DNA of 60,428 bases, taken from the NCBI GenBank assembly GCA_016214075.1, contig JACRPI010000025.1, positions 1 through 60,428 of the forward strand, read 5' to 3'. Of this stretch, positions 53,233 through 60,428 are shown one piece after another. The notes below the pieces were generated by a model. That model saw only the letters and a list, made by a program, of their open reading frames with translations, was not told the origin of the DNA and made no database searches. Numbering within the stretch: position 1 is the first letter of the stretch; each line of letters starts with the position of its first letter. Source of the stretch: Candidatus Woesearchaeota archaeon. GTDB lineage: Archaea; Nanobdellota; Nanobdellia; Woesearchaeales; DSVV01. The position numbers were made by a program, and so were the translations under genes.

Positions 53233-53305
53233 TTCTTGTGTTTAATGGTGTGATAAGGTAAGATGTTCCGTAAAACTTAAAAAGGGTTATGGAAGAATAG
53301 AGAAA

Positions 53306-53758
53306 ATGAGTGATAAATTATCAGATTATCAACGACCAAGAGCGCCTCCTGTTATTGACGCATGGGACGCAGGTGAGCCTGACGCAAATGCTCCTTGTCT
53401 TTTTGCAAATGGATTTACGCTTATTGAAGAATATCCAGAAGCACCTCAACACCCTTATCTTGTTTTAGCTCCACTCATGGGAACAAATGGGAGTCATCAT
53501 TTTGGTGTTGGTCTTTATCTTACTCCTCACACGTCTCGTCACGTCTTACGTCATCCTTCTGAAGATCGAGATGTTGGACAACTCGTTGACGCTCTTGCAC
53601 AGCATATTGCTTCTGCTCGATTTACCACTGACATTCTTGAAATAAAGACTGAGACTCCTCTTCATATTTATGTTGTAGATCCTGCATGGAGACCGGTTGC
53701 AGAACGATTTGTCGCGGAATATGGAAGATCTTCTTCTGAAGTTGTTTATTCTAAATAA
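53306..53758 (+). CDS. Uncharacterised 150-aa protein
   Basis: Soluble, no signal peptide. It has a proline-rich start and an alpha-beta core (HPYLVLAPLMGTNGSHHFGVGLYLTP ... LHIYVVDPAWRPVAERFV). I recognise no family. ACTTAAAAAG about 30 nt upstream could be its promoter. Codon use fits the neighbours. Confidence 0.55.
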   Translation: MSDKLSDYQRPRAPPVIDAWDAGEPDANAPCLFANGFTLIEEYPEAPQHPYLVLAPLMGTNGSHHFGVGLYLTPHTSRHVLRHPSEDRDVGQLVDALAQHIASARFTTDILEIKTETPLHIYVVDPAWRPVAERFVAEYGRSSSEVVYSK

Positions 53759-53781
53759 ACCTATTTAAAATAAGAGAAAAA

Positions 53782-54357
53782 TTATCTGTCAACAAAAATA
53801 TGATACTTTTCATTGCCTTCTAATTCAGAAACAATTCTTTTGACGACTGTTTTTTCTGGATCTGGCATGAGTTTGACTCGTGTTTTGATGTCCGCGAAAT
53901 TCTCAAACGGTTTTTCTTCGCGCGCTTCAATAATTTCCCACATGTGCTTTTTTCCAAGTCCTGGCAAAAGCTCAAGCTGATGCATTCTTGTGGAAAGCGG
54001 CTGCGCTTTATTGAAAAATTCAATGAACTTTGTTTGATTGGTGTGGACAATTTCTTTGATGACAAACTCAAGTTCTTGTTTCGCGGTTCCAGTGAGTTTG
54101 TGCATAGGAAGTCTTCCTACAATATGCTGGATCTCATCTCGCTTGTCTGGTCCAATATATAATTCCTGCATAAGTTTTAATGTGGTTCCTTTTTTTGGAA
54201 CAAGCTCTAAGAGTGTAAAGTGATCTTTTCCCACTGCCTGCACAATCGCTGTTTTCTTGTGTGTTGGTCGGGGATCTAAGGGATAGCCGTTTGGCAGGAA
54301 ATCTAAGACTAATACTTTTTCTTCTCTGATACTTGCTTCTCTTTGCATTTGTTCCAT
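53782..54357 (-). CDS. DUF655 helix-hairpin-helix protein
   Basis: A 191-aa archaeal protein. The N-terminal beta domain (EEKVLVLDFLPNGYPLDPRP) is the DUF655 start, and a helix-hairpin-helix (LELLPGLGKKHMWEIIEAREEKPF) near 130-155 points to nucleic-acid binding. It is found across archaea, often near translation or rRNA genes; the role is not established. A second ATG at 54348 is possible. Confidence 0.88.
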   Translation of the reverse strand: MEQMQREASIREEKVLVLDFLPNGYPLDPRPTHKKTAIVQAVGKDHFTLLELVPKKGTTLKLMQELYIGPDKRDEIQHIVGRLPMHKLTGTAKQELEFVIKEIVHTNQTKFIEFFNKAQPLSTRMHQLELLPGLGKKHMWEIIEAREEKPFENFADIKTRVKLMPDPEKTVVKRIVSELEGNEKYHIFVDR

Positions 54358-54457
54358 AGTTTCACGTTTAGTTAGGATGTAGTCTATTCAGTCCCCCAAC
54401 TCCTTAAATCTCTATTTATGTTGTGGTAGAACTATATAAAACTTTTGAAACAATTAG

Positions 54458-54692
54458 AAAAAGGATTACCGGCTCCCTGCTGGGTTGTTTGGGGGGTGGG
54501 GTCAATGAGAATTGAGAACTTTCATTGATCCAACAGAGAGCCTGTATCACCATGACGAAGTTGCTGAGTTACACAACCTCTTAGCTATATTTATGTACAA
54601 AGATGTATATAAATGTTACGAAAATGTATACTAGTTTGGTGAGTTTGGAGTTCTCGAGCATGCTGTTCTTCACTTTAGAGTGGTTTTTTTTT
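54458..54692 (+). ncRNA. Candidate structured non-coding RNA
   Basis: The 345-nt gap between 54358 and 54704 has no gene. ACTATATAAAAC at 54431-54441 is a good TATA box and would start RNA near 54460. The region then turns G-rich (GTTTGGGGGGTGGGG) and can fold: GGCTC (54471) with GAGCC (54538), enclosing GGTCAATGA with TCATTGATC, followed by GTTG/CAAC around 54560. CACTTTAGAGTGG and a run of nine T (54671-54692) could end transcription. It does not match RNase P, SRP or tRNA signatures I know. Confidence 0.35.
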
Positions 54693-54704
54693 GAAGTTCT
54701 GTTC

Positions 54705-56015
54705 TTACGCAATCTGTTTCAGAGAAATAGGAATTTCTTTTTTTAGTCGTTCTGCGTAATGCACTGCGATTTCTTCTGCTGTTTTTTGCCGCAGTTCTGT
54801 TCCTTTTTCCCATCCTTTTTTCTTTGCATACAAAAGAATCTCATCAGAAAGTGTTTTTTGTTCAGCAAGCGTTCTCGCAAATGGTCTTAAGATACGTCTG
54901 TTTTTCCTTTTCATATCTTTTTCCGCGAACTTGAGCACTGCTTTACAATAAGTTTGCATATATTTGTTTTCGATTCCTTCATACGCTGAATGCACCTGCA
55001 ATGTTTTGTGAATAAAACGTTCTGGTGGAACAAACAACTTTTCGTCTTCCACTGTAAATGGTTTTTTTATTCCTACGTCGCTTGGAACAATCTCTAAATT
55101 TTCATCAGAAACTCTTTTTACTGTTGCTTTTATCAACGCAGCAGCTGCGATAAAATGCGCGGGATAATTCATATCCATGCCCCGCTGTTCCAATGTTCCT
55201 AACTTATTTATTTTTACAGGATTCCACGCAGTGTCTAAAAATGATCCGTAGTGCGAGAGCGTTCTTATGTTCATGCCTACCTCTAAGATATTCTTTTTCC
55301 AATCATGATATTTTTCTTCGATCATTTCAATGACTTCAAAAATAGAGTGCTTATAGCCAGGCAATTGCCCGAACTCTTCATAATGATGATACAGTGATTG
55401 CGCGCATTTGAGCGCGGGGCTTCCTCTATACACTAACATTCTAGAATCTTTCGCAAGATGCTTTCCCTGATAAAAAGGAGAAGACTGCATAAATGTCGTG
55501 AGCGCAGGATCCATGGCAATCATTGTGTTGTAGCCGTTGAGCAGCGCATGCTCGTGTTTGAGATCAAGGAATTGAAGCAGCGAAATGTTTTTAACTAAAG
55601 GAAGGTTAAACGGAAGTTCATAATGACAATGAAATCCGACACATCTTCCCGCTATTAAAAATCTTTTTTCTCCAAAAAGCTCGCTTTTTATTTTATATTT
55701 TTTATCTGTTCGCATCAAGGGTGTCATTTTTCCCGGATATGTCGCAAGCGGGAGTAACGAAAGATGATGCTTTTCCGCTGTTTCCTGAACCTTTTCCATA
55801 TTTTGCAGAAGAAGAAGCGCTGTTTTTGTGACAAACTCATGGGGTGGCGCTTTGATTTCAATCATATCATGGCTGCACTCTTGCACGATGTGCTCTTTCA
55901 TGCTCTGTTTTTTGTGAAGCTCCTTTAACACAACATCCGCTTCATTGGCGATTTTTCCTTTATTATTTATTAGAAAAAGTTCTGTTTCCAATCCTATTCG
56001 CAGTACTGATTTCAT
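54705..56015 (-). CDS. GCS2-family carboxylate-amine ligase
   Basis: A 436-aa protein of the glutamate-cysteine ligase type 2 fold: IGLETELFLI, then HDMIEIKAPP, FHCHYELPF, and RGMDMNYP. Relatives (YbdK, GshA-type, archaeal GCS2) join glutamate to amines such as cysteine using ATP. A redox-thiol role would suit MsrB and nitroreductase in this genome, but the substrate is unproven. Confidence 0.82.
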   Translation of the reverse strand: MKSVLRIGLETELFLINNKGKIANEADVVLKELHKKQSMKEHIVQECSHDMIEIKAPPHEFVTKTALLLLQNMEKVQETAEKHHLSLLPLATYPGKMTPLMRTDKKYKIKSELFGEKRFLIAGRCVGFHCHYELPFNLPLVKNISLLQFLDLKHEHALLNGYNTMIAMDPALTTFMQSSPFYQGKHLAKDSRMLVYRGSPALKCAQSLYHHYEEFGQLPGYKHSIFEVIEMIEEKYHDWKKNILEVGMNIRTLSHYGSFLDTAWNPVKINKLGTLEQRGMDMNYPAHFIAAAALIKATVKRVSDENLEIVPSDVGIKKPFTVEDEKLFVPPERFIHKTLQVHSAYEGIENKYMQTYCKAVLKFAEKDMKRKNRRILRPFARTLAEQKTLSDEILLYAKKKGWEKGTELRQKTAEEIAVHYAERLKKEIPISLKQIA

Positions 56016-56077
56016 GTTTTTCTTTTCTTATTTCTTTTCTCTTATTTAAGTACTTATGTTTTCTTGCTTTTTCCGTT

Positions 56078-56710
56078 TTAATACCCGTAGAATGTAAATC
56101 GGTCTTCTTCACACATCAACGCGTAGAGTCCGTTTGGCGCGCGTTGCCTGAATATAAAAAAAGAATTTATGTCTTGTTCTGAAAATAAACACTGTTTGTA
56201 CGGATGGGTATGTAGTGAGACAAGTGTTTCTGTAGGACACCCTGTCGAAACAACTCTATGCACGGATTGGCTATACATATGCGGAATTTCCATCTCTGAA
56301 AGGACGTATGTTTTTTCTGTTGTTGTTTCATTATCTGTTGTTTGTGTTTTTGTTTCTCTCACATTCCCAAAAAAGCACGCGGCAAACTCATAGCGTTGAT
56401 GAGCAACATAATACTCGAGAAGCTCATGATATACTTCTTTCTCGAAAATGACTTTTGTTTGGTTTCCTATCGCAAGGGTGAAGTTTTCATCTACTTCTGC
56501 GCTGACCATCTGTCCTTCAAAGATCTGCAGCATATACGGACCAACGCCGAGATAGGTTAATGACAAGTAGACGAGAAAAATGCCGACAATGAAAAGAAAC
56601 ACTCTTTTGAGGACGCGAGAGAATTTGGATTCTTCTGTTGTATCATTCTCTATGTCGTTCTGGATCGCTGCGTGCATGTGGTCTTCTTCGTCCTGCTTAT
56701 TTTTCTGCAT
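56078..56710 (-). CDS. Membrane-anchored JAMM/MPN+ metalloprotease
   Basis: A 210-aa protein. A basic cytoplasmic N-terminus, one membrane helix (about 36-58), then an external JAB domain: E108, H167-x-H169-x7-S177-x2-D180, which is the complete JAMM zinc motif. JAMM enzymes usually remove ubiquitin-like tags in the cytoplasm, so an external one is unusual. ATG 56710 is chosen because a minus-strand ATATAAA (56733-56739) lies about 25 nt upstream. Divergent from the CNNM gene. Confidence 0.78.
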   Translation of the reverse strand: MQKNKQDEEDHMHAAIQNDIENDTTEESKFSRVLKRVFLFIVGIFLVYLSLTYLGVGPYMLQIFEGQMVSAEVDENFTLAIGNQTKVIFEKEVYHELLEYYVAHQRYEFAACFFGNVRETKTQTTDNETTTEKTYVLSEMEIPHMYSQSVHRVVSTGCPTETLVSLHTHPYKQCLFSEQDINSFFIFRQRAPNGLYALMCEEDRFTFYGY

Positions 56711-56757
56711 GCAAAATTCAAAAGAAAGAGGGTTTATATGTTTTTGTTCTCGCAATC

Positions 56758-56766
56758 TTTATATAT
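56758..56766 (+). promoter_or_regulatory. TATA box of the CNNM-ThpR-Bud32 operon
   Basis: TTTATATAT lies about 28 nt before ATG 56788 and would be inside the coding region if earlier in-frame starts were used. It fixes the start of the CNNM gene. Confidence 0.55.
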
Positions 56767-56787
56767 AATCAGCATTCGCTATATGTG

Positions 56788-58023
56788 ATGATAATCGAAA
56801 TTGTTGTTTTTTTCTTCTTTGTGGCGCTCTCCGCGTTCTCATCATGCGCAGAAACCGCATTCATGGCGGTAAGTAGTTTGAAAGTAGAGACATTGGCAAA
56901 AGAGAAAGTCAAGGGAGCGCAAACACTGCTCCATCTTAAACAAAAACCAAGAGAATTTATTATTACCATTCTTATTGGCAATAATATTGTGAATGCTGCA
57001 GCTGCTTCTCTCGCAACTGTTCTCGCGACATCTTTATTCGATAGTAATGGTGTTGTTATCGCGACAGGGATTACAGCTTTTATTATTCTTACATTTGGGG
57101 AGATTATTCCTAAAAGCTTCGCGACAAGCCATGCGGAACCTATTGCGCTGTTTCTTGCGCCTATGGGAATCATCGCAATTAAAGTACTTTATCCTTTTGT
57201 CATCATATTTGAATGGCTTACCAAGCTCTTTCTCAAAATGTTTGGTGGTCATAAAGCAGCGCCCCTTTACTCTGAATCGGAACTGCGAACGCTTGTTGAG
57301 CTCGGTGTCCGAGAAAACAGACTTGGCAATACAGAAAAGGTATTTATTGAAGGGATTCTTGATTTTAAACAAAATGTAGTGAAAGATGTTATGACGCCAA
57401 AACGGCGTATGTTTTCCCTCGATGAAAATCTTACTGTCGAAGCTGCTGTCCATGAAATCAACAAGCGCGAGCATACAAGAACACCTATTTATTCTGGCTC
57501 AAAAGAAAATATTGTTGGCATTGTGTATCTGAAGGATTTGCTTCAGGCGCTTGCGGAACACAAACAAGAAGTGAAAATACGCGAGATCGCGAAAAAACCC
57601 CTTTTTGTTGAGGAAAATTATCCTATCAAACGTTTGTTTAAAGAATTGAAAGGACGACACGTGCATATCGCGATTGCGCTCAACAAAAAGCGAGAATTAA
57701 AAGGACTTGTCACTATGGAAGACATTATTGAAGAGATTGTTGGCGACATCTTTGATGAAAAAGATATTTCTCCTACTTTAATCAAGCGTATCAAAAAGAA
57801 CATAATCATTGTTCATGGGGATACAGAGATTGAAGACATTAACGCGTTCTTTAACATTAGACTTCCTTACGATCAAAAAATAAACACGCTCAACCAGTTC
57901 CTTGAGACATTGAAGAAGAAAGAATGGCAGGAAGGAATGAAAGTTCGCTTTAATGAATTGACTTTTATTATTCGCGAAGTTGAGGAGAAGAAACCTGTTA
58001 AAATTTTTATTGAGAAGAAATAA
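56788..58023 (+). CDS. CNNM/CorC-family metal transport protein
   Basis: A 411-aa protein: DUF21 membrane domain (about 1-165; FSSCAETAFMAVSSLKVE and GEIIPKSFATSHAE), two CBS domains (about 200-320; DVMTPKRRMFSLDENLT and VTMEDIIEEIVGDIFDE), and a C-terminal CorC/HlyC domain. Family members export magnesium or sodium. CBS domains bind ATP. It is first in an operon with ThpR 14 nt downstream. Confidence 0.9.
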   Translation: MIIEIVVFFFFVALSAFSSCAETAFMAVSSLKVETLAKEKVKGAQTLLHLKQKPREFIITILIGNNIVNAAAASLATVLATSLFDSNGVVIATGITAFIILTFGEIIPKSFATSHAEPIALFLAPMGIIAIKVLYPFVIIFEWLTKLFLKMFGGHKAAPLYSESELRTLVELGVRENRLGNTEKVFIEGILDFKQNVVKDVMTPKRRMFSLDENLTVEAAVHEINKREHTRTPIYSGSKENIVGIVYLKDLLQALAEHKQEVKIREIAKKPLFVEENYPIKRLFKELKGRHVHIAIALNKKRELKGLVTMEDIIEEIVGDIFDEKDISPTLIKRIKKNIIIVHGDTEIEDINAFFNIRLPYDQKINTLNQFLETLKKKEWQEGMKVRFNELTFIIREVEEKKPVKIFIEKK

Positions 58024-58037
58024 ATTTATTCTATCCC

Positions 58038-58613
58038 ATGGAAAAAGAAGAAGAAGAGAAATCGAAGAAAATCCGCTGCTTTATCGCAGTTGAACTTCCT
58101 TCTGAAATACAGGAAAAAATGGCGCCACTGCTTTCCGAATTACAGATGCGGGGAGTAAAACCGGTTGCTCTTGAAAATATTCATGTGACACTGAAATTTC
58201 TTGGCTATGTCTCGCATAATACGCTTTTGAAGGTAAAAGAAGCGCTTTCTCGTGTTTCGTTGCTTGCTTTTTCTTTTTCTGTTAAGGAGATGGGGTGTTT
58301 TCCTACTGAGAAAAGGCCTCGTGTTGTGTGGGTTGGCTGCGAAAGCGTTGCGCTCCAACAATTGGGCGATGAGATCAACACGCTTCTCGCGCCTTTGTTT
58401 CCAAAAGAGACATTTACTGCGCATTTGACGCTTGCTCGGGTTAAGGATATGAAGGATGTGGAGACACGCGAAAAGATACAACACTTTATCACAAAACATA
58501 AGAATGATTTGTTTGGAACAATAAAATGTACACATTTTTTGCTCAAAGAAAGCCAGCTTCGAAAAAGTGGTCCAATCTACTCCACTCTTGAAACATTTTC
58601 CCTGCGTGCGTGA
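58038..58613 (+). CDS. thpR: RNA 2',3'-cyclic phosphodiesterase (2'-5' RNA ligase family)
   Basis: A 191-aa 2H phosphoesterase. Two HxTx motifs are visible: HVTLKFLG (about 53) and HLTLARV (about 134). RCFIAVELP is the family start. ThpR opens 2',3'-cyclic phosphates on RNA or ligates tRNA halves in vitro. Lies between CNNM and bud32; the latter begins 4 nt after its stop. Confidence 0.92.
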   Translation: MEKEEEEKSKKIRCFIAVELPSEIQEKMAPLLSELQMRGVKPVALENIHVTLKFLGYVSHNTLLKVKEALSRVSLLAFSFSVKEMGCFPTEKRPRVVWVGCESVALQQLGDEINTLLAPLFPKETFTAHLTLARVKDMKDVETREKIQHFITKHKNDLFGTIKCTHFLLKESQLRKSGPIYSTLETFSLRA

Positions 58614-58617
58614 TGGT

Positions 58618-59252
58618 ATGCGAAAGAAAACAAAAAAAATAACAAAGACTCTAAAGTCAATAAAAAAAACTGCAAAGAAGAATAAGAAAAAGCCTGTCAA
58701 ACAACGCGCGAAAAAAGTTCTCGCGATTGGCGCTGAAGCAGTGCTTACTCTGCATAAGCATAAGGGAGTTGCTCATGTTGAAGTTCGCGAACGCGTCGCG
58801 AAGCGAAAGTGCTTGATAAACTCAAGGAGTTAGGTTTTACGCCAAAGGTTCTGTTTTCTGATGAGGAGGAGATTATCGAAATCGAGTATTTGCATGGCAA
58901 GAAACTTGCTGATTCTCTTGAACAAACAGATTGTGTCGCGATTGGAAAAGAAATTGGCAAAAAAATACGACAAATTCATGACGCAGGAATTATTCATGGC
59001 GATCTGACGACATCAAACATGATTCTTGTTTCCAATATTGTTTATTTCATTGATTTTGGGTTGAGTTTTTTCTCACAAAAGAGAGAAGATAAAGCTGTGG
59101 ATCTTCATGTTCTCGAAGAAGCGCTGGAAAGCAAGCATCATACGGTGAGCAGAAAAGTATTTGCCGCAGTGAAAGAAGCGTATGGTGATCAAGAAGTGTT
59201 ACAACGATTATTGGAAGTGGAGTTAAGGGGAAGGAATAAAAAGGGGTCGTGA
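58618..59252 (+). pseudogene. bud32: KEOPS kinase Bud32, apparent frameshift with N-lobe loss
   Basis: Two frames are needed. The first (ATG 58618) has a basic extension and the Bud32 word GAEA (58729-58740), then runs out at an early stop. The second frame opens at 58782 after a TGA and holds RTRREAKVLDKL, IIHGDLTTSNMI, YFIDFGLSF and EDKAVDL, all typical of Bud32. About 15 residues that should lie between, including the usual K/YR-x2-x-LD stretch, are missing. Bud32 is a KEOPS subunit for tRNA t6A. The lesion is either a true mutation or a sequence error. GTG 58809 could start a truncated protein. Confidence 0.75.
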
Positions 59253-59282
59253 ATATTCATTATTTATTCTTGATGAACACAA

Positions 59283-59409
59283 AGCCAACAACAACAATGG
59301 CACAGACGGACAACTTTTTGGCTTTCTTATCCTTACCTCTGCCAAAAAGCTTGTCCTACTTCGTAAAATTTGTTTCACCAATTTTACTCCGTCTCGCCAT
59401 GTTGTTGGC
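59283..59409. repeat. Family 2 hairpin element, copy 2
   Basis: The ends GCCAACAACAACAATGGC (59283-59300) plus ACAGACGG and CCGTCTCGCCATGTTGTTGGC (59389-59409) pair. Inside, GTAAAATT/AATTTTAC (59363-59370 with 59380-59387) and a second long stem around GCCAAAAAG form a branched fold. On the minus strand this reads the same GAAGTAGG word as copy 1 at 36.9 kb. A 75-codon frame across it is not convincing. Confidence 0.72.
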
Positions 59410-59482
59410 TTGCGGTAATAAAGTTCAAAGTAGTTTAATTATGTACTTCACCTCAAAAATCCAGAAAAAACTCTAAGAAAAT

Positions 59483-60220
59483 CTATTGAGCTGCCGCTTC
59501 TGCAGCTTGCTGTGGCGCTTCAGAACGAACTGGCGGCCGTCGTGGCGCTCTATTCTGAGAACCCTGCATGATCTGTTCGACATTAATCGATGGATGCGGC
59601 AACGCAGTGACTTTCGCGGTTGGTTTTGTGATGTGCATCATGCGGATTTCGCTTGCTCTAATTGGATACACATGCCGAACTGCTTCTCGGACACCTGCTT
59701 GTAATTTTCCAGTGACTGCGTCTTTGAAAACTGTATCGTAATCATTCTGTGAAACATACGTCGCGATAAACGCAATCGCGTATCTGCGCAACGCGGTTAA
59801 TGTCGATCTGTTTGTTTCATACGCTGTTAAGAGGAATGGTTTCATCGCGAGTTTCACGCCGTCTTTTGTTTCGCAAATAAAGGACGCGTCAACACGTTCT
59901 CGTCCTCTTCGAACAAGGCGTTTAATAGAAGCTGGAGCAATATCATACGCAACTGCCTTTGTTTGGCCTTTGCCTTCCGCGACATTGTCTACTGCGAATG
60001 TGACGGTGATATGCTGTTTTTTCATATCTCCTGTAAGACTCATAAGGCTTAATCCGATTGTTTTACCCATTGTTTGTTTCGCGTCTTCAACAAGTGTTTC
60101 TCCAATAACTGCTTTCCCAAATACTTCAGGCGCAACTATCTGGAACCATGCTTTCTTTTTTTTAGAGATTGGTGCTTTCTTCTTGACAATTGGTTTTTTT
60201 GACTCTTTTTCGTCAGCCAT
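59483..60220 (-). CDS. rps3ae: Ribosomal protein eS1 (S3Ae)
   Basis: A 245-aa small-subunit protein near the mRNA exit. AWFQIVAPEVFGKAVIGET, the GKTIGLSLMSLTGD segment and VRRGRERVDASF are family marks. The C-terminal tail (residues about 215-245) is alanine/proline-rich and longer than in many archaea. Monocistronic on the minus strand. Confidence 0.94.
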   Translation of the reverse strand: MADEKESKKPIVKKKAPISKKKKAWFQIVAPEVFGKAVIGETLVEDAKQTMGKTIGLSLMSLTGDMKKQHITVTFAVDNVAEGKGQTKAVAYDIAPASIKRLVRRGRERVDASFICETKDGVKLAMKPFLLTAYETNRSTLTALRRYAIAFIATYVSQNDYDTVFKDAVTGKLQAGVREAVRHVYPIRASEIRMMHITKPTAKVTALPHPSINVEQIMQGSQNRAPRRPPVRSEAPQQAAEAAAQ

Positions 60221-60353
60221 AGCTTTGTGAATTAACTGCTTGTTTATAAATGTTTTTAATTTGTTTGTGGTTACGAAAACTACAAACAGGACATTGTCTA
60301 TTTAGCGTCATCTATATATATTAGTTAATTCTTAGGTTGTTTTGGTGATTTTT

Positions 60354-60428
60354 ATGGACATTCAATGTTTGAACTGTAAATCCAGTGATATTGCTAAAAA
60401 AGGTTATAGAAAAAATAAGTTAGGAAAA
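60354..60428 (+). CDS. Transposase, N-terminal fragment (cut by window edge)
   Basis: ATG 60354 opens 25 codons to the window end: CLNCKSSDIAKKGYRKNKLGK. This is the zinc-ribbon start of archaeal IS transposases, where C-x2-C is followed by KKG-x-R-x-N. A TATATATA box at about 60312 and an inverted repeat TGTTTGT/ACAAACA near 60262-60289 may mark its left end. The fragment at base 1 could come from the same family. Confidence 0.6.
   Translation, partial: MDIQCLNCKSSDIAKKGYRKNKLGK

Noticed and set aside
54458-54692. RNase P RNA or SRP RNA
   Set aside because: The conserved cores of both (GGAGGAAAGUCC-type and the SRP helix 8 GGAAGG/AGCAG pattern) are not seen, so only an unnamed RNA is suggested.
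59249-59476. 75-codon plus-strand frame after bud32
   Set aside because: It spans the family 2 inverted repeat, has no ribosome site of its own and no domain-like sequence.

Overview
The window looks like AT-rich chromosomal DNA from an archaeon, most likely a DPANN lineage close to Woesearchaeota/Pacearchaeota. The archaeal markers are ribosomal proteins eS27 and eS1, aIF2-alpha, Nop10, release factor aRF1, a membrane LonB, a DUF655 protein, an MCT-1-like PUA protein, a METTL5-type methylase, ThpR and Bud32. Many genes have an A+T box about 26-33 nt before the ATG with almost no leader, while genes inside operons often have GAGGTG-type ribosome sites. The lineage is inferred from gene content only. 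Both window edges fall inside transposase genes (a C-terminus at 1-132 and a zinc-ribbon N-terminus at 60354-60428).

Region 1-13.6 kb is the most unusual part. It holds a membrane M23 (LytM) peptidase and a membrane GH18 glycosidase in one minus-strand operon, a full-length bacterial-type Rel (HD, synthetase, TGS, zinc finger, ACT), an Ig-like membrane protein followed 1 nt later by a 1229-aa secreted protein with peptidoglycan-binding repeats, a CHAP/NlpC-like Cys-His region and a lysozyme-like region, a membrane-anchored lytic transglycosylase, and a receptor-type protein kinase. Together they form a wall-lytic arsenal in an organism whose own class is not expected to have murein. An attack or scavenging role against bacterial walls is an inference.

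Region 13.7-18.3 kb holds a ferredoxin and a translation operon (eS27, aIF2-alpha, nop10, PAC2 chaperone, NDH-2). Region 18.3-28.6 kb is mixed: YdeI-like, TrhO, lipoproteins, an MFS exporter, an acyltransferase/acyl-adenylate ligase pair, a CARDB surface protein, METTL5 and a SpoU methylase. Region 28.6-37.2 kb is accessory: a protein with a caspase-like His/Cys spacing, toxin-antitoxin pieces including a tail-to-tail RelE pair, a second protein kinase and a 450-bp run of large inverted repeats. Region 37.3-60.2 kb contains LonB/Fur/MsrB, a CbtB-like metal cassette, SprT- and JAMM-type metalloproteases, aRF1, VapBC, surface proteins, a GCS2-type ligase, CNNM, ThpR, an apparently broken bud32, and eS1.

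Two dispersed inverted-repeat families were found. One has ends reading TGTCAGGGGGACCC followed by a hairpin whose stem sequence differs between copies while pairing is kept (about 14.1, 26.7, 28.7 and 50.8 kb). The other has ends near CAACAATGGCACAGACGG (36.9 and 59.3 kb). Both look like small non-autonomous elements or structured RNAs. No tRNA, rRNA or CRISPR array was recognised.
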